Assembly (NCBI GenBank): GCA_009760855.2
Contig: WPIO01000215.1
Coordinates: 250,001 to 314,000, forward strand
Source of the DNA: Cristatella mucedo
Lineage: Eukaryota; Bryozoa; Phylactolaemata; Cristatellidae
Length of the DNA: 64,000 nt
Direction: 5' to 3'
Below the pieces are notes generated by a model. That model did not search any database, had not been told where the DNA came from, and worked only from the letters and a program-made list of their open reading frames with translations. Positions 21,773-33,869 of this stretch are shown in pieces. The position numbers and the translations under genes were made by a program. Within the stretch, counting starts at the first letter, position 1. Every line of letters begins with the position of its first letter.

Positions 21773-21984
21773 TTGCTCGGTTAGAGCGGCTAGCAAAATC
21801 TCTGCTGGTGGGATCAGCAACAAAGCAACAGCTACGATGTGCCTACAGCCAGCCATGTATGTAATGATCTCGGCAGGAATGCTAGACCTGCCTATAAATC
21901 CTTAAATGACCTGCCGGTCCTTGAGGCGAAGTCCCATAACAAATATTATCGACGGTCTACAACGCGTGAAACCGAAAGAATGAA

Positions 21985-22735
<751 letters not shown>

Positions 22736-22969
22736 GCGCGGGTATGTGCTAAAGCAGTGGGAGTTGACGTGACCTACTCAAACGGCAACATTTTAGATCA
22801 GCATAATTCTAAAGCGGATTTTTAATCTATCTCGGTTCCATAATTATAACCTCTAGGAACAGGTTGTATGATGATCTGCGGATTATTACGGCTTGGGGCT
22901 AATACGCTATGATTGGCCGGCAGGAAAACCAAAGCTATTTTCTAGCCATTCAGTTGATCTCTTGGCGGC

Positions 22970-23130
22970 GAGCCCGGCAGGAAGAGGTGAAAAAAATAAA
23001 AGCGTAAGTATAATTTATTTGTACAGAGCCCCAAGAAAATGTAATCTCTATTCAGGCGCTTCACATACGCCTCCGGGGCTCGAGCCCTCGACCTCAGCCT
23101 GACCCTGACCGGTCAGGGCGAGCATCAAAA
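22970..23130 (-). mobile_element. SINE-1 copy
   Basis: Plus-strand view: the tail 'agaaaatgtaatctctattc', then 'ggcgcttcacatacgcctcc', the reversed B box 'ggggctcgagccctcgac', and 'ctgaccggtcagggcgagca'. The A-box end is eroded. Confidence 0.8.
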
Positions 23131-23284
23131 TATTGCGTTTCAGAGAGAACAGCACACAATTTACATATTAATGTTGTTCTTATAGGTCGAACGAAAGTCT
23201 TATGTCGAAGTCTATGACCTGCTAAGGACAGCACCCCTAAGAATATCCAGCCAGTTTACAGTCGGAACCGACTAAGCCTACAGA

Positions 23285-23385
23285 GCAATCGCGTTTCCCT
23301 TTGCAGCCAACGTAAAGTGCCAAGAAAGAGATTGATTTCTCTGAGGGCGCTTTACCCAGTGCGTTATTATTATTATTATTATTAT
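23285..23385 (+). mobile_element. LINE-A tail
   Basis: 'gtaaagtgccaagaaagaga' then 'tctctgagggcgctttaccc' and (ATT)n. Tail only. Confidence 0.8.
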
Positions 23386-23569
23386 CCACTACGCGTATCA
23401 ACTCCAGGCCGACGGCGTGTCACTCAAGCTGTAGTTTCAGCCCATTTAATTCACTGCAATATTTGTAGAAATAATGAAATTTGTGTTGCTTCATAGCCGA
23501 AATTAAAAGTTTACTATTTCTAATCATTTTTCAAATACTGGAAAGGAAAAATTTCAAGCAATTAGCAAT

Positions 23570-23820
23570 GTCGAGAAAAAGTCTCCGCTCGCGCTTTGTA
23601 GAATCATTGCCGAAGGTGCTTCCCCCAGCTGCTGCCTTTAAGCTAGCGCTAGAGCCCACGTCGGGCTTGACGTCGACGCGCGGGGGGGGGGACGCGCTCG
23701 CGGGAGGAAGGAAACGCAGGCAGGAAGCGCAGCGCAGCTGGAAAGGCGTCTTTCCGGCCGGGAAGAGGGGCGGCTCCGGTCTCGCGGTAGCCCTGGCTCG
23801 GTCCCGCCGTTGTTTGAGCA
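23570..23820. other. Small GC-rich ORF island
   Basis: Open frames on both strands (plus: RFVESLPKVLPPAAAF ... GGRKRRQEAQRSWKG; minus: KTPFQLRCASCLRFLP) within a GC-rich patch containing a poly-G run. There are no domains, and the coding strand is undecided. Confidence 0.25.
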
Positions 23821-23821
23821 C

Positions 23822-24370
23822 GTGTCTCCTTTGCTAAAAGAGCTAGGATGGTTTCTGGTTGAGCAACGGATACAGAGCAAAGTTCTTTCGCTGACCCAGA
23901 AGGCCCGCCACGGCTTGGCTCCTTCGTACCTAGCTGAACTGCTGCATCAGTTTCAGCCTCTTTGCGCCCTCAGGTCCTGTGTGGACATATTAATTTAGCT
24001 GTTCCATTCCTCCGCTTAAAGACCGTTGGCGATAGAAGCTTTAGCTCTGCAGGTCCTAGACTGTGGAACTCGCTTCCACAATTCTTACACAACGACAACT
24101 ACTCTCCTACTCCCGACTATGGCACATCCTTTTCAGCGGTCCTGAGCTGCTACTTCCATGCTACTCACTGCCTCAACTGCTCTCCTGACTCTGTTATGCT
24201 TCCCACTTTCTCTTTGTGGCGTGAGACGAAGTCTGTTGGGTACCGAATGCGTACCGAAAGCCGCTTAGGCTGTGAGTGCACTATACAAAACTCTCCTGCG
24301 TAACACACACATGGTCTCTATTACTTTGTGGAGTTACAGACGGAGATACATTACAATACATTACATAACA
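23822..24370 (+). mobile_element. LINE-B 3' fragment, best plus-strand copy
   Basis: It encodes HGLAPSYLAELLHQF in one frame, then LAVPFLRLKTVGDRSFSSAG, RLWNSLPQFLHND and RETKSVGYRMRTESR, ending at a stop near 24303. The tail 'cagacggagatacattacaa' with a (cattaca)n flavour follows. One frame shift separates the first block from the rest. Confidence 0.88.
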
Positions 24371-24663
24371 GCGACGAAGTCTTTAGCCTCGGGCGCGCAA
24401 CGCTAGCCACCCGAGATCTCGCGCGAATGCGAGGAACGCAGAGCTGCTCAACCTGCAGCTGCTGCCGCGGCACGCTCTTCATCCAGTCGGTGCGCGAAAC
24501 GCAGGACTAGCCGTGGTAATGCGTCTCTCGCACCTCGTCCTTGTCTCGCGATCCGGTATCTAGGGATGAGATCACCTTGTCGAGGCTTCACAGTAAAGCA
24601 TCTTGGTGTAGGGGAATATTTTATTATTATTATTGATACCATCACTAATAATACTAATGCTAC

Positions 24664-24694
<31 letters not shown>

Positions 24695-25812
24695 AATCAT
24701 ATTAGTTGTAATGGTTTCATATGGCATCATGACAGAACTTTGTTTCTATTCACTCGCTTTACAAAGCACTGCGGAAAAAGGGAAAACCGTCATCGAATGA
24801 AAAACGAGGTAGCCTGCTCAGGCAAGTCTCTAAAAGTGCACAAGAATTATCATTGCGAGACAAACATGCTCAAGTAGGCAAACAACTCAGTGCCACTGGT
24901 TAATAGTTACTACCCCCCATTAGCATTATTCGCCACAGAGTGCACTGGCAGAAAAGCATACAGGAAAAAGACAGGTCCACGCGAGCACTAATAAAAAAGC
25001 AAGTCGCCTCTGCTCTTAAGACGACGTGCACAGTTCTCTGACGCGAAACCACATTGAAAGACAACACAGTTGCACAGAGCCAAGACCTTGCGGAACAGAT
25101 AGGTTGTCAGCTTCATTGTTGTGAATGTTTTTAAATGAGAAGGCTAGACAACGTCATCATGTTCCTAGCTTTGAGATCATAGCATGCACTGAATTCAAGG
25201 TCTCTGCGAGAGATTTACAGAGACGAACCAATGTTGTCAGTTAGAGCCAAGAGATGCCATGGAAGCGATCTGAAGTGAAACTAGTTGAGATAGCTAGGCC
25301 AGACATATGGAAGATGAAGGAACCAACAGGGTGGGTGACAGGATCTTGAAGTCCATATGCTGCTTGGTAGGGAGCCAGCAATAACTGGAGAGACGTGGTG
25401 TCATTTGGCACTTGCCATGCTTACAGCAGAGAAGACCAGCAGCTGCAGTGCAAACCAGCTGTCAGCGTGCTGTTGCATGCAGGAAGATATATAGGCAGTG
25501 AGTTACATACCTCAAGTCGGATGTCACGAGTGCATGGAACAGCATGGTTGCAGAGTCTTAATTCGAGCAAGGACAATATTTTGAATGTTATGCAGGGGGA
25601 AAAATTGGCAGACTTAATTTTGGAGCCGATGCGTTCATCTATCTATCGAGCCGTTCAAAGCGGGGGCTAAAGAAAGTGTTCCAATCGAGCTAGGCTTTCC
25701 AAGTTATGAGTAACAATACATTTTCCCACATCCAGAAATTTTGTTTTTATTCATTTTATTAGCGACAGTTGCTACTATCCAAATGTGAACGCCAGCAATG
25801 CATATTGCTAGG

Positions 25813-25815
<3 letters not shown>
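24371..25815. other. Unassigned, with short GCT and ATT repeats
   Basis: A (ATT)n run near 24622 and a (GCT)n run at 24663-24685. Elsewhere no supported gene. The ORF at about 25395-25670 has no recognised motif. Text near 25320-25400 ('gatcttgaagtccatatgct') resembles reversed LINE coding sequence but is too diverged to assign. Confidence 0.4.
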
Positions 25816-26080
<265 letters not shown>

Positions 26081-26089
26081 TGAGATGCT

Positions 26090-26500
26090 GGCAGGCAGGG
26101 AATAATCAAAGCAGCTTCGAGGTAGGTTTTCGTGCACACAAATGAAGACATACAGTGAATTTGGCGATTACAACGGCAAACAGGGAGAGTTCTAACTGTG
26201 AAATGGAGTGCATCGAAAACGAATCCCTGGAGCACCGCATTCATCGAATGCTCACTGGCCGACCGTTCTCCGTGCGCGTCTGCTCTTTCAATGCTTCCAC
26301 CCGAATACGACCCATATCACCGAAGCACAGTATCGGCTATGTCTAGAAGACCTAGCACGCTCTCGAGAAGGATTTTGTCATCGACGGTAAAAAAAATGCT
26401 GAGAGATCATATAGAGCTTGCAGGGAAAATCGACCTAATCTGAAGAAGATTGCTATGAGCTCTGTGTAGTGCCGACTGCGTGGAAGGATTAGCTCTAAAA
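26090..26500. other. Unassigned
   Basis: Three overlapping short plus-strand ORFs between 26155 and 26443 have no domain or splice support. Nothing is called. Confidence 0.4.
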
Positions 26501-26519
26501 TCTTACTGGAAACTAATGG

Positions 26520-26930
26520 CTAGGTTTGAAGGTTTGATTTAAGAGTTCAGCTTGTACGCCGCTACTCTTTCCAGTGTCTGAGAAAACAATAGCATTAGGG
26601 AGACTGGACGACGGAGCTCAAGTTCTTTTGGTGAAGTGTCGGCTGCTTCAAAAATAGCCAGAACTTAGCTTCTTTGAAAGATACTGGAACATTGCCCAAG
26701 GCTAGGGCCAGATACACCAAGTTAGTTATGCAAGGCTGCAATGATTCTATTAATTTCATCAGGACAATAGCAGGTACGGGAGGGAATCAACTAGATTAGT
26801 AGTCTGCTTAGAGTCCGAGATGAACTTCAAGATTAGCGCAGCTCCTAAAGATTTACGGGTGTGCATTGAGGCAAAGTAAGGAATATAGGTTGAAGACTCG
26901 AGGGATGAATATTACCTCGGGGATTATATT
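26520..26930 (-). mobile_element. Possible old LINE fragment (5' reverse-transcriptase side)
   Basis: The plus-strand words 'gagttcagcttgtacgc' and 'ttccagtgtctgagaaaaca' match the layout of the minus-strand LINE-A copy near 53990-54120 ('gagttcagctggtctgac', 'ttccagtgtctttgatagg'). Heavily decayed; tentative. Confidence 0.4.
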
Positions 26931-26979
26931 TCCTTGGGGATTGACTTTCTGATCTTGTCAATCTTGGAGAAAAAGAAGC

Positions 26980-27700
26980 TAGAAAAGTGGTGTAAGATAA
27001 ATCGCCACAAATGTAATTTCTGGAATGATGCTGCCTTTGGTGACGTTACAGAGATGGTTGATGGTCGACACAGGGATTTTCGGATTTCGCATCCGTGATT
27101 TCACTATGTCGTCACTACAGCCACACTTGGCTTGGCTGTAATGAATGGCTACTAAAATAGTCCGCGTATGCGATTCGATCGACTTTCGAAACGTCACCAG
27201 CGCTCTGAGAGAGCTGGACTGAGAGAAGCAGCCTCGAGGAGACGCTCCTATGGAGGACCGCAGGCTTCTGCCTTGCACGAAGAGGCAGCGTTGACGCGCC
27301 GTCGAGCGCCGCTCTTCACTTACAGTTGCACTAGGGAGGAGAGGCGAAGCGCTAATGGCATCGCACTTGGCCAGCAGAGCCCGGTTTCGCGATATCGCTC
27401 GCACGGCTGTCGGTGCCGAGCGGCTCTCTGCGGCAGCTGCGCTCGCTCGCTCGCTCGTGAAGTGCTCTCGACGGTTGCTGCTGGCGCTGCCTGCCATGCA
27501 ATAATGCTCACTCGACTGCATTCAGCCTCAGCCTCGAGGGCGGCGCCAGCTCCGACGATCGGCGGCTGCTCGTAGCGCAGTGCCGGGGGCTGTGCAGAAG
27601 TGCCGCACTACATTCGCGCCACGAACCTCCCCCCCCCCTGCACAGGCCTGGCCACCGCGCGTCTAACGGCTGCAGCAATTGCCACTTACAGTTGCCTCGT
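26980..27700. other. GC-rich ORF island
   Basis: A minus-strand 180-codon ORF (26979-27521) and a plus-strand 135-codon ORF (27168-27575) overlap here. Both are Arg/Ala/Ser-rich without domains. The island could be a promoter-proximal CpG-rich exon of an unknown gene. I cannot choose a strand. Confidence 0.25.
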
Positions 27701-27964
27701 AACCGTTGTGTAAGGACAGTGTGGGTCAACCTGAAGATACTGCACACCTTACAAAAGTGTGCAGCTGTCTTCGTTAGTTCATTGATCACTAAGAATACCA
27801 AAGTTTCGCCAGATAGAACAACGAATATGCGTTTTAGTTCGTCTTAGAGCGATGAATCGGCAATCGAGCTTCACGAACCAGTCGGTTTAGCAATGCAGTG
27901 GGCAGGTCAAGCTTGAATGCCAGCTTCATGCGAGGCGAAAGTCGTCCGGCTGCTTACTAGATAA

Positions 27965-28130
27965 TTAAATAAAAACAATTCATTTGTATAGTATCCTAAT
28001 AGAACTTGATCTCTATCCCAGTGCTTAACGCATGCCACGGGGACCAAGCCCATGACCTCTACCATGAAGTTCCTTCACTTTGACCTTGGCCGACGCGAGC
28101 ACCTAAACATCTGGGCTAAATAAATCAAAC
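27965..28130 (-). mobile_element. SINE-1 copy
   Basis: Plus-strand view: 'aatagaacttgatctctatc', the reversed B box 'ggggaccaagcccatgacct', then 'tttgaccttggccgacgcga' and the A-box side 'cacctaaacatctgggctaa'. Confidence 0.78.
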
Positions 28131-28381
28131 GCGTCTGTCGAATTAGCTAATCTCTATTTTTTTAATTAATTCTATAGTTTGCGATAGTTAAAGCCGCTAT
28201 CCCATAGTCGTGAGCGAGCATTAAATCGACCAACTTGCTGACCTCTATTTTGACCCATTTGACCCATAAGCTAGCTCTCCGATGTGGCAAGTAATGCCAA
28301 AGCCAAACGCACCCGTCGCGGCGGCGGCGGGGGGGGGGCAGCCATTGCGTAGCCTCTACGTCTCGCGTCCTCTTACGTGCT

Positions 28382-28446
28382 GGGTTTTAGCTCAGAGGCA
28401 AGGTGCTCCCTTTTTACGACTTAGCTCGCGGGTCCAAGTCATACGG
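28382..28446 (+). repeat. tRNA-like segment, probably SINE head
   Basis: 'ttagctcagaggcaaggtgc' resembles a tRNA A box, and 'gcgggtccaagtc' 35 nt later resembles a B box. The flanks do not pair into a convincing acceptor stem, so I call it a SINE-like or tRNA-derived fragment, not a tRNA gene. Confidence 0.35.
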
Positions 28447-28544
28447 CAGGCAGCCCAGTAATGCGCACAGCAGGCGAGGAATGACAGACGACGAGGCTCT
28501 TCCGCCGCTACGGAAATTAGGCTGCTGAATCAGTTGACATTCAC

Positions 28545-28655
28545 TTCGTCCCCGGTAGGAGCGCGGTGCTCACGCCTTGCCACCCAAGCTGCCGGTTTGA
28601 GTCCTCCTGCAGCGGGCGATCGCCTTTCGCCCGCTGCAAACGGAGGACGGTGGCC
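28545..28655 (+). mobile_element. Partial SINE-2-like element
   Basis: 'gagcgcggtgctcacgcctt' then the B-box-like 'ccggtttgagtcctcctg' and 'gcgggcgatcgcctttcgcc', which parallels 'gggcgattctttatcgcc' of SINE-2. Diverged. Confidence 0.45.
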
Positions 28656-28954
28656 ACTAGGGCACCTCCGAAATGCGAGAGCGGCCGCTAAATCACAGGC
28701 TACCTCGACTCGACCTCTGCCTCTTTATCCGCCTGCGCCGCAATACCCGACGCCTACTGCAGCGATTTTGGGAGCCGCCACAGGCGGTAGTGACTCTGTT
28801 GAAAGACGAGCCTGTATATTGCGCTACCTGACGCGGCTACACTTCGAACTGCGCTCCGCCGACGGCGTCCGGCGACGGCGTTACGCTCGACGCTTTGTCG
28901 GCGCGCCGCATGGCGGCGAATGCAAGCGGAGCGTCGGCTCGGTCCGGTCGGTGG

Positions 28955-30202
28955 TCACGTGGCTAGCGCCGGCATGTAGACCTCTATTCGCCGCGAACCC
29001 GCAGTGGCGGTTGTAGCGGCTGCGTGAAACGCGTCAGCCGCCGCGGCGGGGCTTCTCGCTTCGTCGGAGTGCAGCGAGAGAACGTCGAGGTCGGCGACGT
29101 CGGGCGTGTTCGACGGCGGACTAGGCGCGTCTCCGACCGCCGTCACGCCTCCGCCCGCGGAGCGCCCGTCCTTGGCTCTGTGGCGATGAGGCGCCGCCGC
29201 CGCCGCCGCGGCTCCGCTTCCGCCGCCGCTCGAGGACGCCGCAGAAACTCTGTAGTGGCGCGTCGCCAGTTTCCCGTCGGCGATCGTCTGCTCCGGCCGA
29301 ACCGCCGTGGCGTCGTCGTAGCCGGCGGCTGTGGGGGCGGCGGCTGCGGCGGCGGCGGTCGCAGTCGTGTGGTCCTTGGTGTAGCGCGTCTCGGCCGCTT
29401 GGTGGCTGCTGCTGCTGCGGTAGCTCGCCAGGCGCACGCCTTCGACCGGCGTGCGTCTGGCGAGCGAGCTGACGTCGCCGAGTCTGCGGCTCGGCGAGCT
29501 GGTTCGCGGCTGCGGCGGCGCTCGGCCGCCCGCACCACCGCTTCCTCCTCCGACGCCGGGGCGGCCCGCGAAAAGGTCGAAGGACTCGGCCGGCACCACG
29601 CGGTTGCTGCCGGCCGCTCGGCGGCGCGCTGAGAACACCATCTTCCTGATGGCCCTAGTCGCCCGGAACTGATTCTCTGCGGAGAGGCCGGCCCACGACC
29701 ACGAGCGACGCGCCAGCGCGCGCGCCGCCTGCGACGAGACGAACGCCGATGGCGGGAAGCCGCCGCCGCCGCGAGACGTCGTCGTCGTCATCTGCTGCTG
29801 CTGAGCGCCGCCGTCGTAGCCCGCCAGCCAGCTGGTAGACGCCGGCTCCGACGCCGCTGGCTGCTGCGAGGCGAGAAACTGGCGCTGGCTCTGCATGGTC
29901 ACGTACTTTTGCATGCGCGGCCGCCTGTCGTCGTCGGCCGACAGGCGGTCGCCGGCGGCGTGCAGCCGCCGTCGCGTCTCTGGACACGCGTTGTTCATGA
30001 AGCTGCTGTAGATCGCCACCTCGCCAGGCGTGAGCGTCATGGCGCGCCAGGCGTGCGCACCCGTCCACTGAGCGCCGCCGCCGCCGCTGCGGCATGCATC
30101 GCCGGCTAGCGACGTCGCGGCGACGGCGATGGTGGTGGCCGACGGAGACGCTGAGACGGAGGCGGCGGCGGCAGCAGCAGCGCCGACTTCCACGCGTCGC
30201 AT
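28955..30202 (-). CDS. Anonymous 415-codon ORF in a GC-rich island
   Basis: The longest unexplained ORF of the window, starting at an ATG (30202) and ending at a TGA. I do not recognise a domain. It opens MRRVEVGAAAAAAASVSA. A more complex segment follows (AWRAMTLTPGEVAIYSSFM, NNACPETRRRLHAAGDRL, QKYVTMQSQRQFLASQQP), then Gly/Ser/Ala-rich stretches around WAGLSAENQFRATRAIRKM and ESFDLFAG. An acidic DVADLDVLSLHSDEA lies near the end. The basic RKMVFSARRRAAGSNR segment could be a nuclear-localisation-type patch. GC-rich DNA carries long ORFs by chance, and overlapping plus-strand ORFs exist, but only this frame has sizeable non-repetitive peptide stretches. It may be one exon of a larger gene; the start codon is a guess. 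Confidence 0.4.
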   Translation of the reverse strand: MRRVEVGAAAAAAASVSASPSATTIAVAATSLAGDACRSGGGGAQWTGAHAWRAMTLTPGEVAIYSSFMNNACPETRRRLHAAGDRLSADDDRRPRMQKYVTMQSQRQFLASQQPAASEPASTSWLAGYDGGAQQQQMTTTTSRGGGGFPPSAFVSSQAARALARRSWSWAGLSAENQFRATRAIRKMVFSARRRAAGSNRVVPAESFDLFAGRPGVGGGSGGAGGRAPPQPRTSSPSRRLGDVSSLARRTPVEGVRLASYRSSSSHQAAETRYTKDHTTATAAAAAAAPTAAGYDDATAVRPEQTIADGKLATRHYRVSAASSSGGGSGAAAAAAAPHRHRAKDGRSAGGGVTAVGDAPSPPSNTPDVADLDVLSLHSDEARSPAAAADAFHAAATTATAGSRRIEVYMPALAT

Positions 30203-31055
30203 GTCGACGCTAGCGCCGACGCCGACGCTTGGCGAGCGCTGCGCGTCGACGGCTCGCCGAGCGTCGCGCTCAGCGACGAGTGGCCGGCTCGCACTCGACC
30301 GCGAACAGCTTGCGGCTAGCGGCGGAGGCGACGGCGGAGGCGGATGCCCGCCCCTCCTCCGAGTGGCGCGTAATGTTTACCGTGCTCTCGCAGCGCCGCC
30401 GACCGACGAGTCGATATGCGCGTGGTTGACACTCGAAAGCGGACTACCGGAAGGCTGTGCAAACACGTAATTGACGCGAAGCGGCGCTACGTACCCGCCG
30501 AAACGCATCGCTGCGAGGAGCCGCCTGCGCCGTCGCCGCCTCGCTGCGACTGTCGAGCGGCGCCACCGGCGGCAGCAGCGTCTCGCTGAAGGAGGCGCGC
30601 GTTCGCTGGCGGCGTGGCGCGGCGGAATCACTGCGGCTACAGCTTCTTAGCTCCCTAGCGGCGGCCGCTAGCAGTGGCCGCTGGAGCGAAGCAAAAACCG
30701 TCGGCGGCCGCAATGGCGGAGGGGGGCTGCAGAGGCTGAGCGCCGGTTGGATGACCGGTCATTGTTGCAGTCGCACGGCTGCAAGTCTCGGGCGCTCGTG
30801 AAACGGCTTAAGAAAATGCGGCTCGCCGCTTGGCTCGGCGGCCATTGTTTCCTTCTCAGCCCGGAGCTCATTGTGTGCGGGCGCGCGAAACGTCGGAGCT
30901 CGCCGGCGTTCAATGGGCCGACAAACGAGAGCGAATGAATTTTGCATTAGCCAACCGATCAGCAGGTCGATAAGCTAATCGTCCGCTGCCCGGCGCGCGC
31001 GGAGGCGAAGCGATGGTGATGGGCGACGCGCTCGATCTGACTCTCCTTCTCGAGC
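30203..31055. other. GC-rich sequence flanking the 415-codon ORF
   Basis: Continuing GC-rich island, falling off after about 30930. Short ORFs lie on both strands, all Arg/Ala/Ser-rich. It could hold the promoter or 5' leader of the minus-strand ORF. No TATA box is evident. Confidence 0.35.
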
Positions 31056-31059
31056 GCGC

Positions 31060-31090
31060 TGGCGAGAGAGAGCGAGCGAGAGAGAGAGAG

Positions 31091-31157
<67 letters not shown>

Positions 31158-31198
31158 AAGAGAGGGAGAGAGAGAGAGAGAGAACGAGAGAGAGAGAG

Positions 31199-31277
<79 letters not shown>
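31060..31277. repeat. (GA)n tract with 'gaacga' variants, about 215 bp
   Basis: A GA tract with regularly spaced 'aacgag' and 'aacaag' interruptions, flanked by 'gagcgagc'. It lies on the upstream side of the 28955-30202 minus-strand ORF. Confidence 0.97.
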
Positions 31278-31849
31278 TCGCGCGGCTCTGGAGCAAAGAC
31301 TGTCGAGTCGTCGCGTCCAGTGAGCGGTCGGCCGCGCTAGGATGAAAGCGTCGAAGCGGAGCTGCCAGTGATGTGCCATGCGATCGCAGCACGCTCGGCG
31401 CTGGGCGGTGACCACGAGATGCTGAGCTATGTTAATAGACACCTGAAACAACCTGATGCTGGAGCGAGATTAGTGCGCACAACCAGGGCTGAGCACACCT
31501 GCACCGTCCCGGCACCGTAGCACGAGCAATGGCGACTTTGTCTTACCATGCTCAGCACTGGCATTGCCTCAGCAATACGGTTTCGTCTGTCTTTATTCTA
31601 CTTAGATAGTATGTGCGGTCCGATAGCTCGGTCCAAAATCTCTTAGAAGCCTTACGCACACAGGCAGCTTTTTGAAAGGCAGCAACCAGTTAAGTTACTC
31701 CGCATCAAAAAGAGAGATCCAGTGCATCTGCTTCTGCGACACATCGGTTCAGAAACCACGTTTTTGTATTCGTAATCGCACGAAGTTGGTCGACAGGCAC
31801 GTGCATGAAGATGATGTCACCCCTTTCACTAGGTTGCCAAGTCAATTTA

Positions 31850-31855
<6 letters not shown>

Positions 31856-31893
<38 letters not shown>
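31856..31893. repeat. (CT)n microsatellite
   Basis: An uninterrupted CT tract of about 37 nt. Confidence 0.95.
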
Positions 31894-31899
31894 GCAGAA

Positions 31900-32860
31900 G
31901 AAGGCACGTAGACGGTGCGACACCCAAGATAGGAAGAAGCTGAGCGTAAGTCTCCAAAATGGTTCATCGTCTGGAATCTAGCAATACCTTATAATTATAA
32001 TACAATATATATAATATAATATAAGATAAACAATTAAATCTATATTATAATATAATATAAAATATAATTATAATTATCAATAATTAGCTTCAGTCAGAGA
32101 GCATCGCCAAGGAGACAAAAGCGTGACGAGGAGTCCTACCGGAAAGGTCTAACTCACGAGATACACGAGCAATCCTCATCGTCAGTCAGCGAAAAGCTGT
32201 GACAGGCCAGACATAGAATTCCCACATCGCTGCATTATACATCGTAGCAGATTATTAAGGTCCTCATTTAATAATTATGGTCCTCATTAAATAACGCGAG
32301 GTAAAGACGGCCGCGTTACCCGTATTGCTGCTAACGCAATCGGTAGCGGGCTCGCAGCGAACGCAGTGGCGCAGTATCGAAGCAAGTTACAACTCTCAAA
32401 CGCTCAACGTTGCTTATAACCGTATTCGGAAGAGTGTCTTACATAGTAAGTTTACTAGAAGCCATTTCTATTCTCTCATTTAATTTCATAACATACTCTG
32501 GATTCTCAAGCCACGTAATGAGCTGCTTTGTCTGATATCGGCACTCAGAGCCTCAACTATGCGACATATACCGATGCTTCACTGGTCAACTTATCGCCAT
32601 TAAAATCTTCTTTATTAGCAATAGTAAGTTCAGGCCTACCGCCTTCACTGGTACACTAAAGATGCAGCCCTATCTAGCAGACTCGGCATTACTCAGCAGA
32701 CTGCTGGGTTTTCTGACACGTTTAGAGCGTGGATGTTTTCAATCTCTTCTGCTTAAGATGTTAACGTACTCCCGCTCTATCTGGGTAAACACACTTTCAT
32801 TAAGCAATCTGTTGTTGCCCCTCGACTCTGAGCAATAGCGATAGACGCCTTTAAATTCAT
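31900..32860. other. AT-rich unassigned
   Basis: It includes an irregular 'ataatataatata' block near 31990-32090. No supported gene was seen. Confidence 0.45.
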
Positions 32861-32865
32861 TTGTG

Positions 32866-33002
32866 GTGAGTACGAATGTCTAATTCATTTAGGATCGGTC
32901 CGTAATCGTTCATCAATCCACCTAATGTCGGTAGCAATAAGTTCTGAAGTTTAGCAGAGAATTGTTCTGAATCTCCAAGTTCGCTGCAGGCCTCCGCAAA
33001 AT
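32866..33002 (-). CDS. Possible small exon of an unknown gene
   Basis: The minus-strand frame reads ACSELGDSEQFSAKLQNLLL, PTLGGLMNDYGPILNELD, ending IRTHHK and a stop. A weak 'ttttgcggag' acceptor precedes it. The peptide looks amphipathic and protein-like, but has no recognised family, no ATG context and no partner exon. Confidence 0.25.
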
Positions 33003-33009
33003 ATATTAA

Positions 33010-33480
33010 TAGGAACAAATATTGTACTGTATTGTTTAAAATAAATTGTATTGGGTACCCTGACAGTATCAATATAATGTACCGTCCAGATGAACAATAT
33101 CTATATTATTTCAATACTTTTGGGGAAACTTAGTCTGTAAGTTTTAAGTTTTAACAGCACTTCTGTTGTCTTGAATCTGAACGCACTGCGTGGATAGCAC
33201 GGACTGCGCAAGTCCGTGCAGCGTGTTTGGTAGGCCCCTTTTTTAAATAGTTTTTCGCTTTGACGAAATGACAATATAGTGCATTTTTTGCAGTCACAAT
33301 AGCAATATATTGCATTGTTTGCAATGCTACTATAAATATGCTAATTGTTAGTTTTTAAAATTAACAATACAATAACAATAATATTGTTCCAAGGCGTGGC
33401 TCGATGTAGCGGGCAGCTGCACCATTATTCAAAGACTCAACGCTACAATTACTTCGTAACTTTAGCGGACCAATAACGAA
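33010..33480. other. AT-rich unassigned
   Basis: Contains several 'caatatattgca' and 'caataacaataat' motifs. No gene. Confidence 0.45.
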
Positions 33481-33489
33481 ATCCATCTT

Positions 33490-33860
33490 TTTGGTTGAAC
33501 GCTCGTCAAAATGGTCACGCGCGACGAGTGCAGCGAAAGGAGGCTGCCAAGGGTCCGCGTCAACTACCCCACGCTTGCGACGTCAAATGTTCGCATCGGG
33601 CTTACCGCGTGCTTTCCCTGTCCGAGACGGAACTAGGTCGCACCGCCGTGCACGCAACTGTGCCAAGCCCAGCCGCAGCAGACGAGCGGCGACTACCGAT
33701 GGTGCCCCGAGTCTCGGAATGGCGGCAAACGACGACGTGCAGGCGCAGCGCAAGTTCACGCAAGTACACCTACAGCGACGGAACGCAGCAGCAACGAAGA
33801 GCGTCCCCTACCTTAACGTAAGCAACGCGCGCGTCCAAAGCGTAGAGAAGACTATATGAA
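33490..33860 (+). other. Possible GC-rich exon ending at a GTAAGC donor
   Basis: A GC-richer island in AT-rich surroundings with two overlapping plus-strand frames (VKCSHRAYRVLSLSETELG; GMAANDDVQAQRKFTQV). A good 'GTAAGC' follows 'taccttaac' near 33820. There is no domain and the frame is undecided. Confidence 0.25.
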
Positions 33861-33869
33861 TTTTAACAG

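Noticed and set aside
24660-24690. (GCT)n repeat as a coding poly-Ala or poly-Gln tract
   Set aside because: Short, in a region without a supported exon.
28382-28446. Possible tRNA gene
   Set aside because: A- and B-box-like words are present, but I cannot pair an acceptor stem; more likely SINE-derived.
29024-29632. 202-codon plus-strand Arg-rich ORF opposite the 415-codon ORF
   Set aside because: Arg/Ala/Gly composition from GC-rich antisense translation, with less complex peptide than the minus-strand frame.
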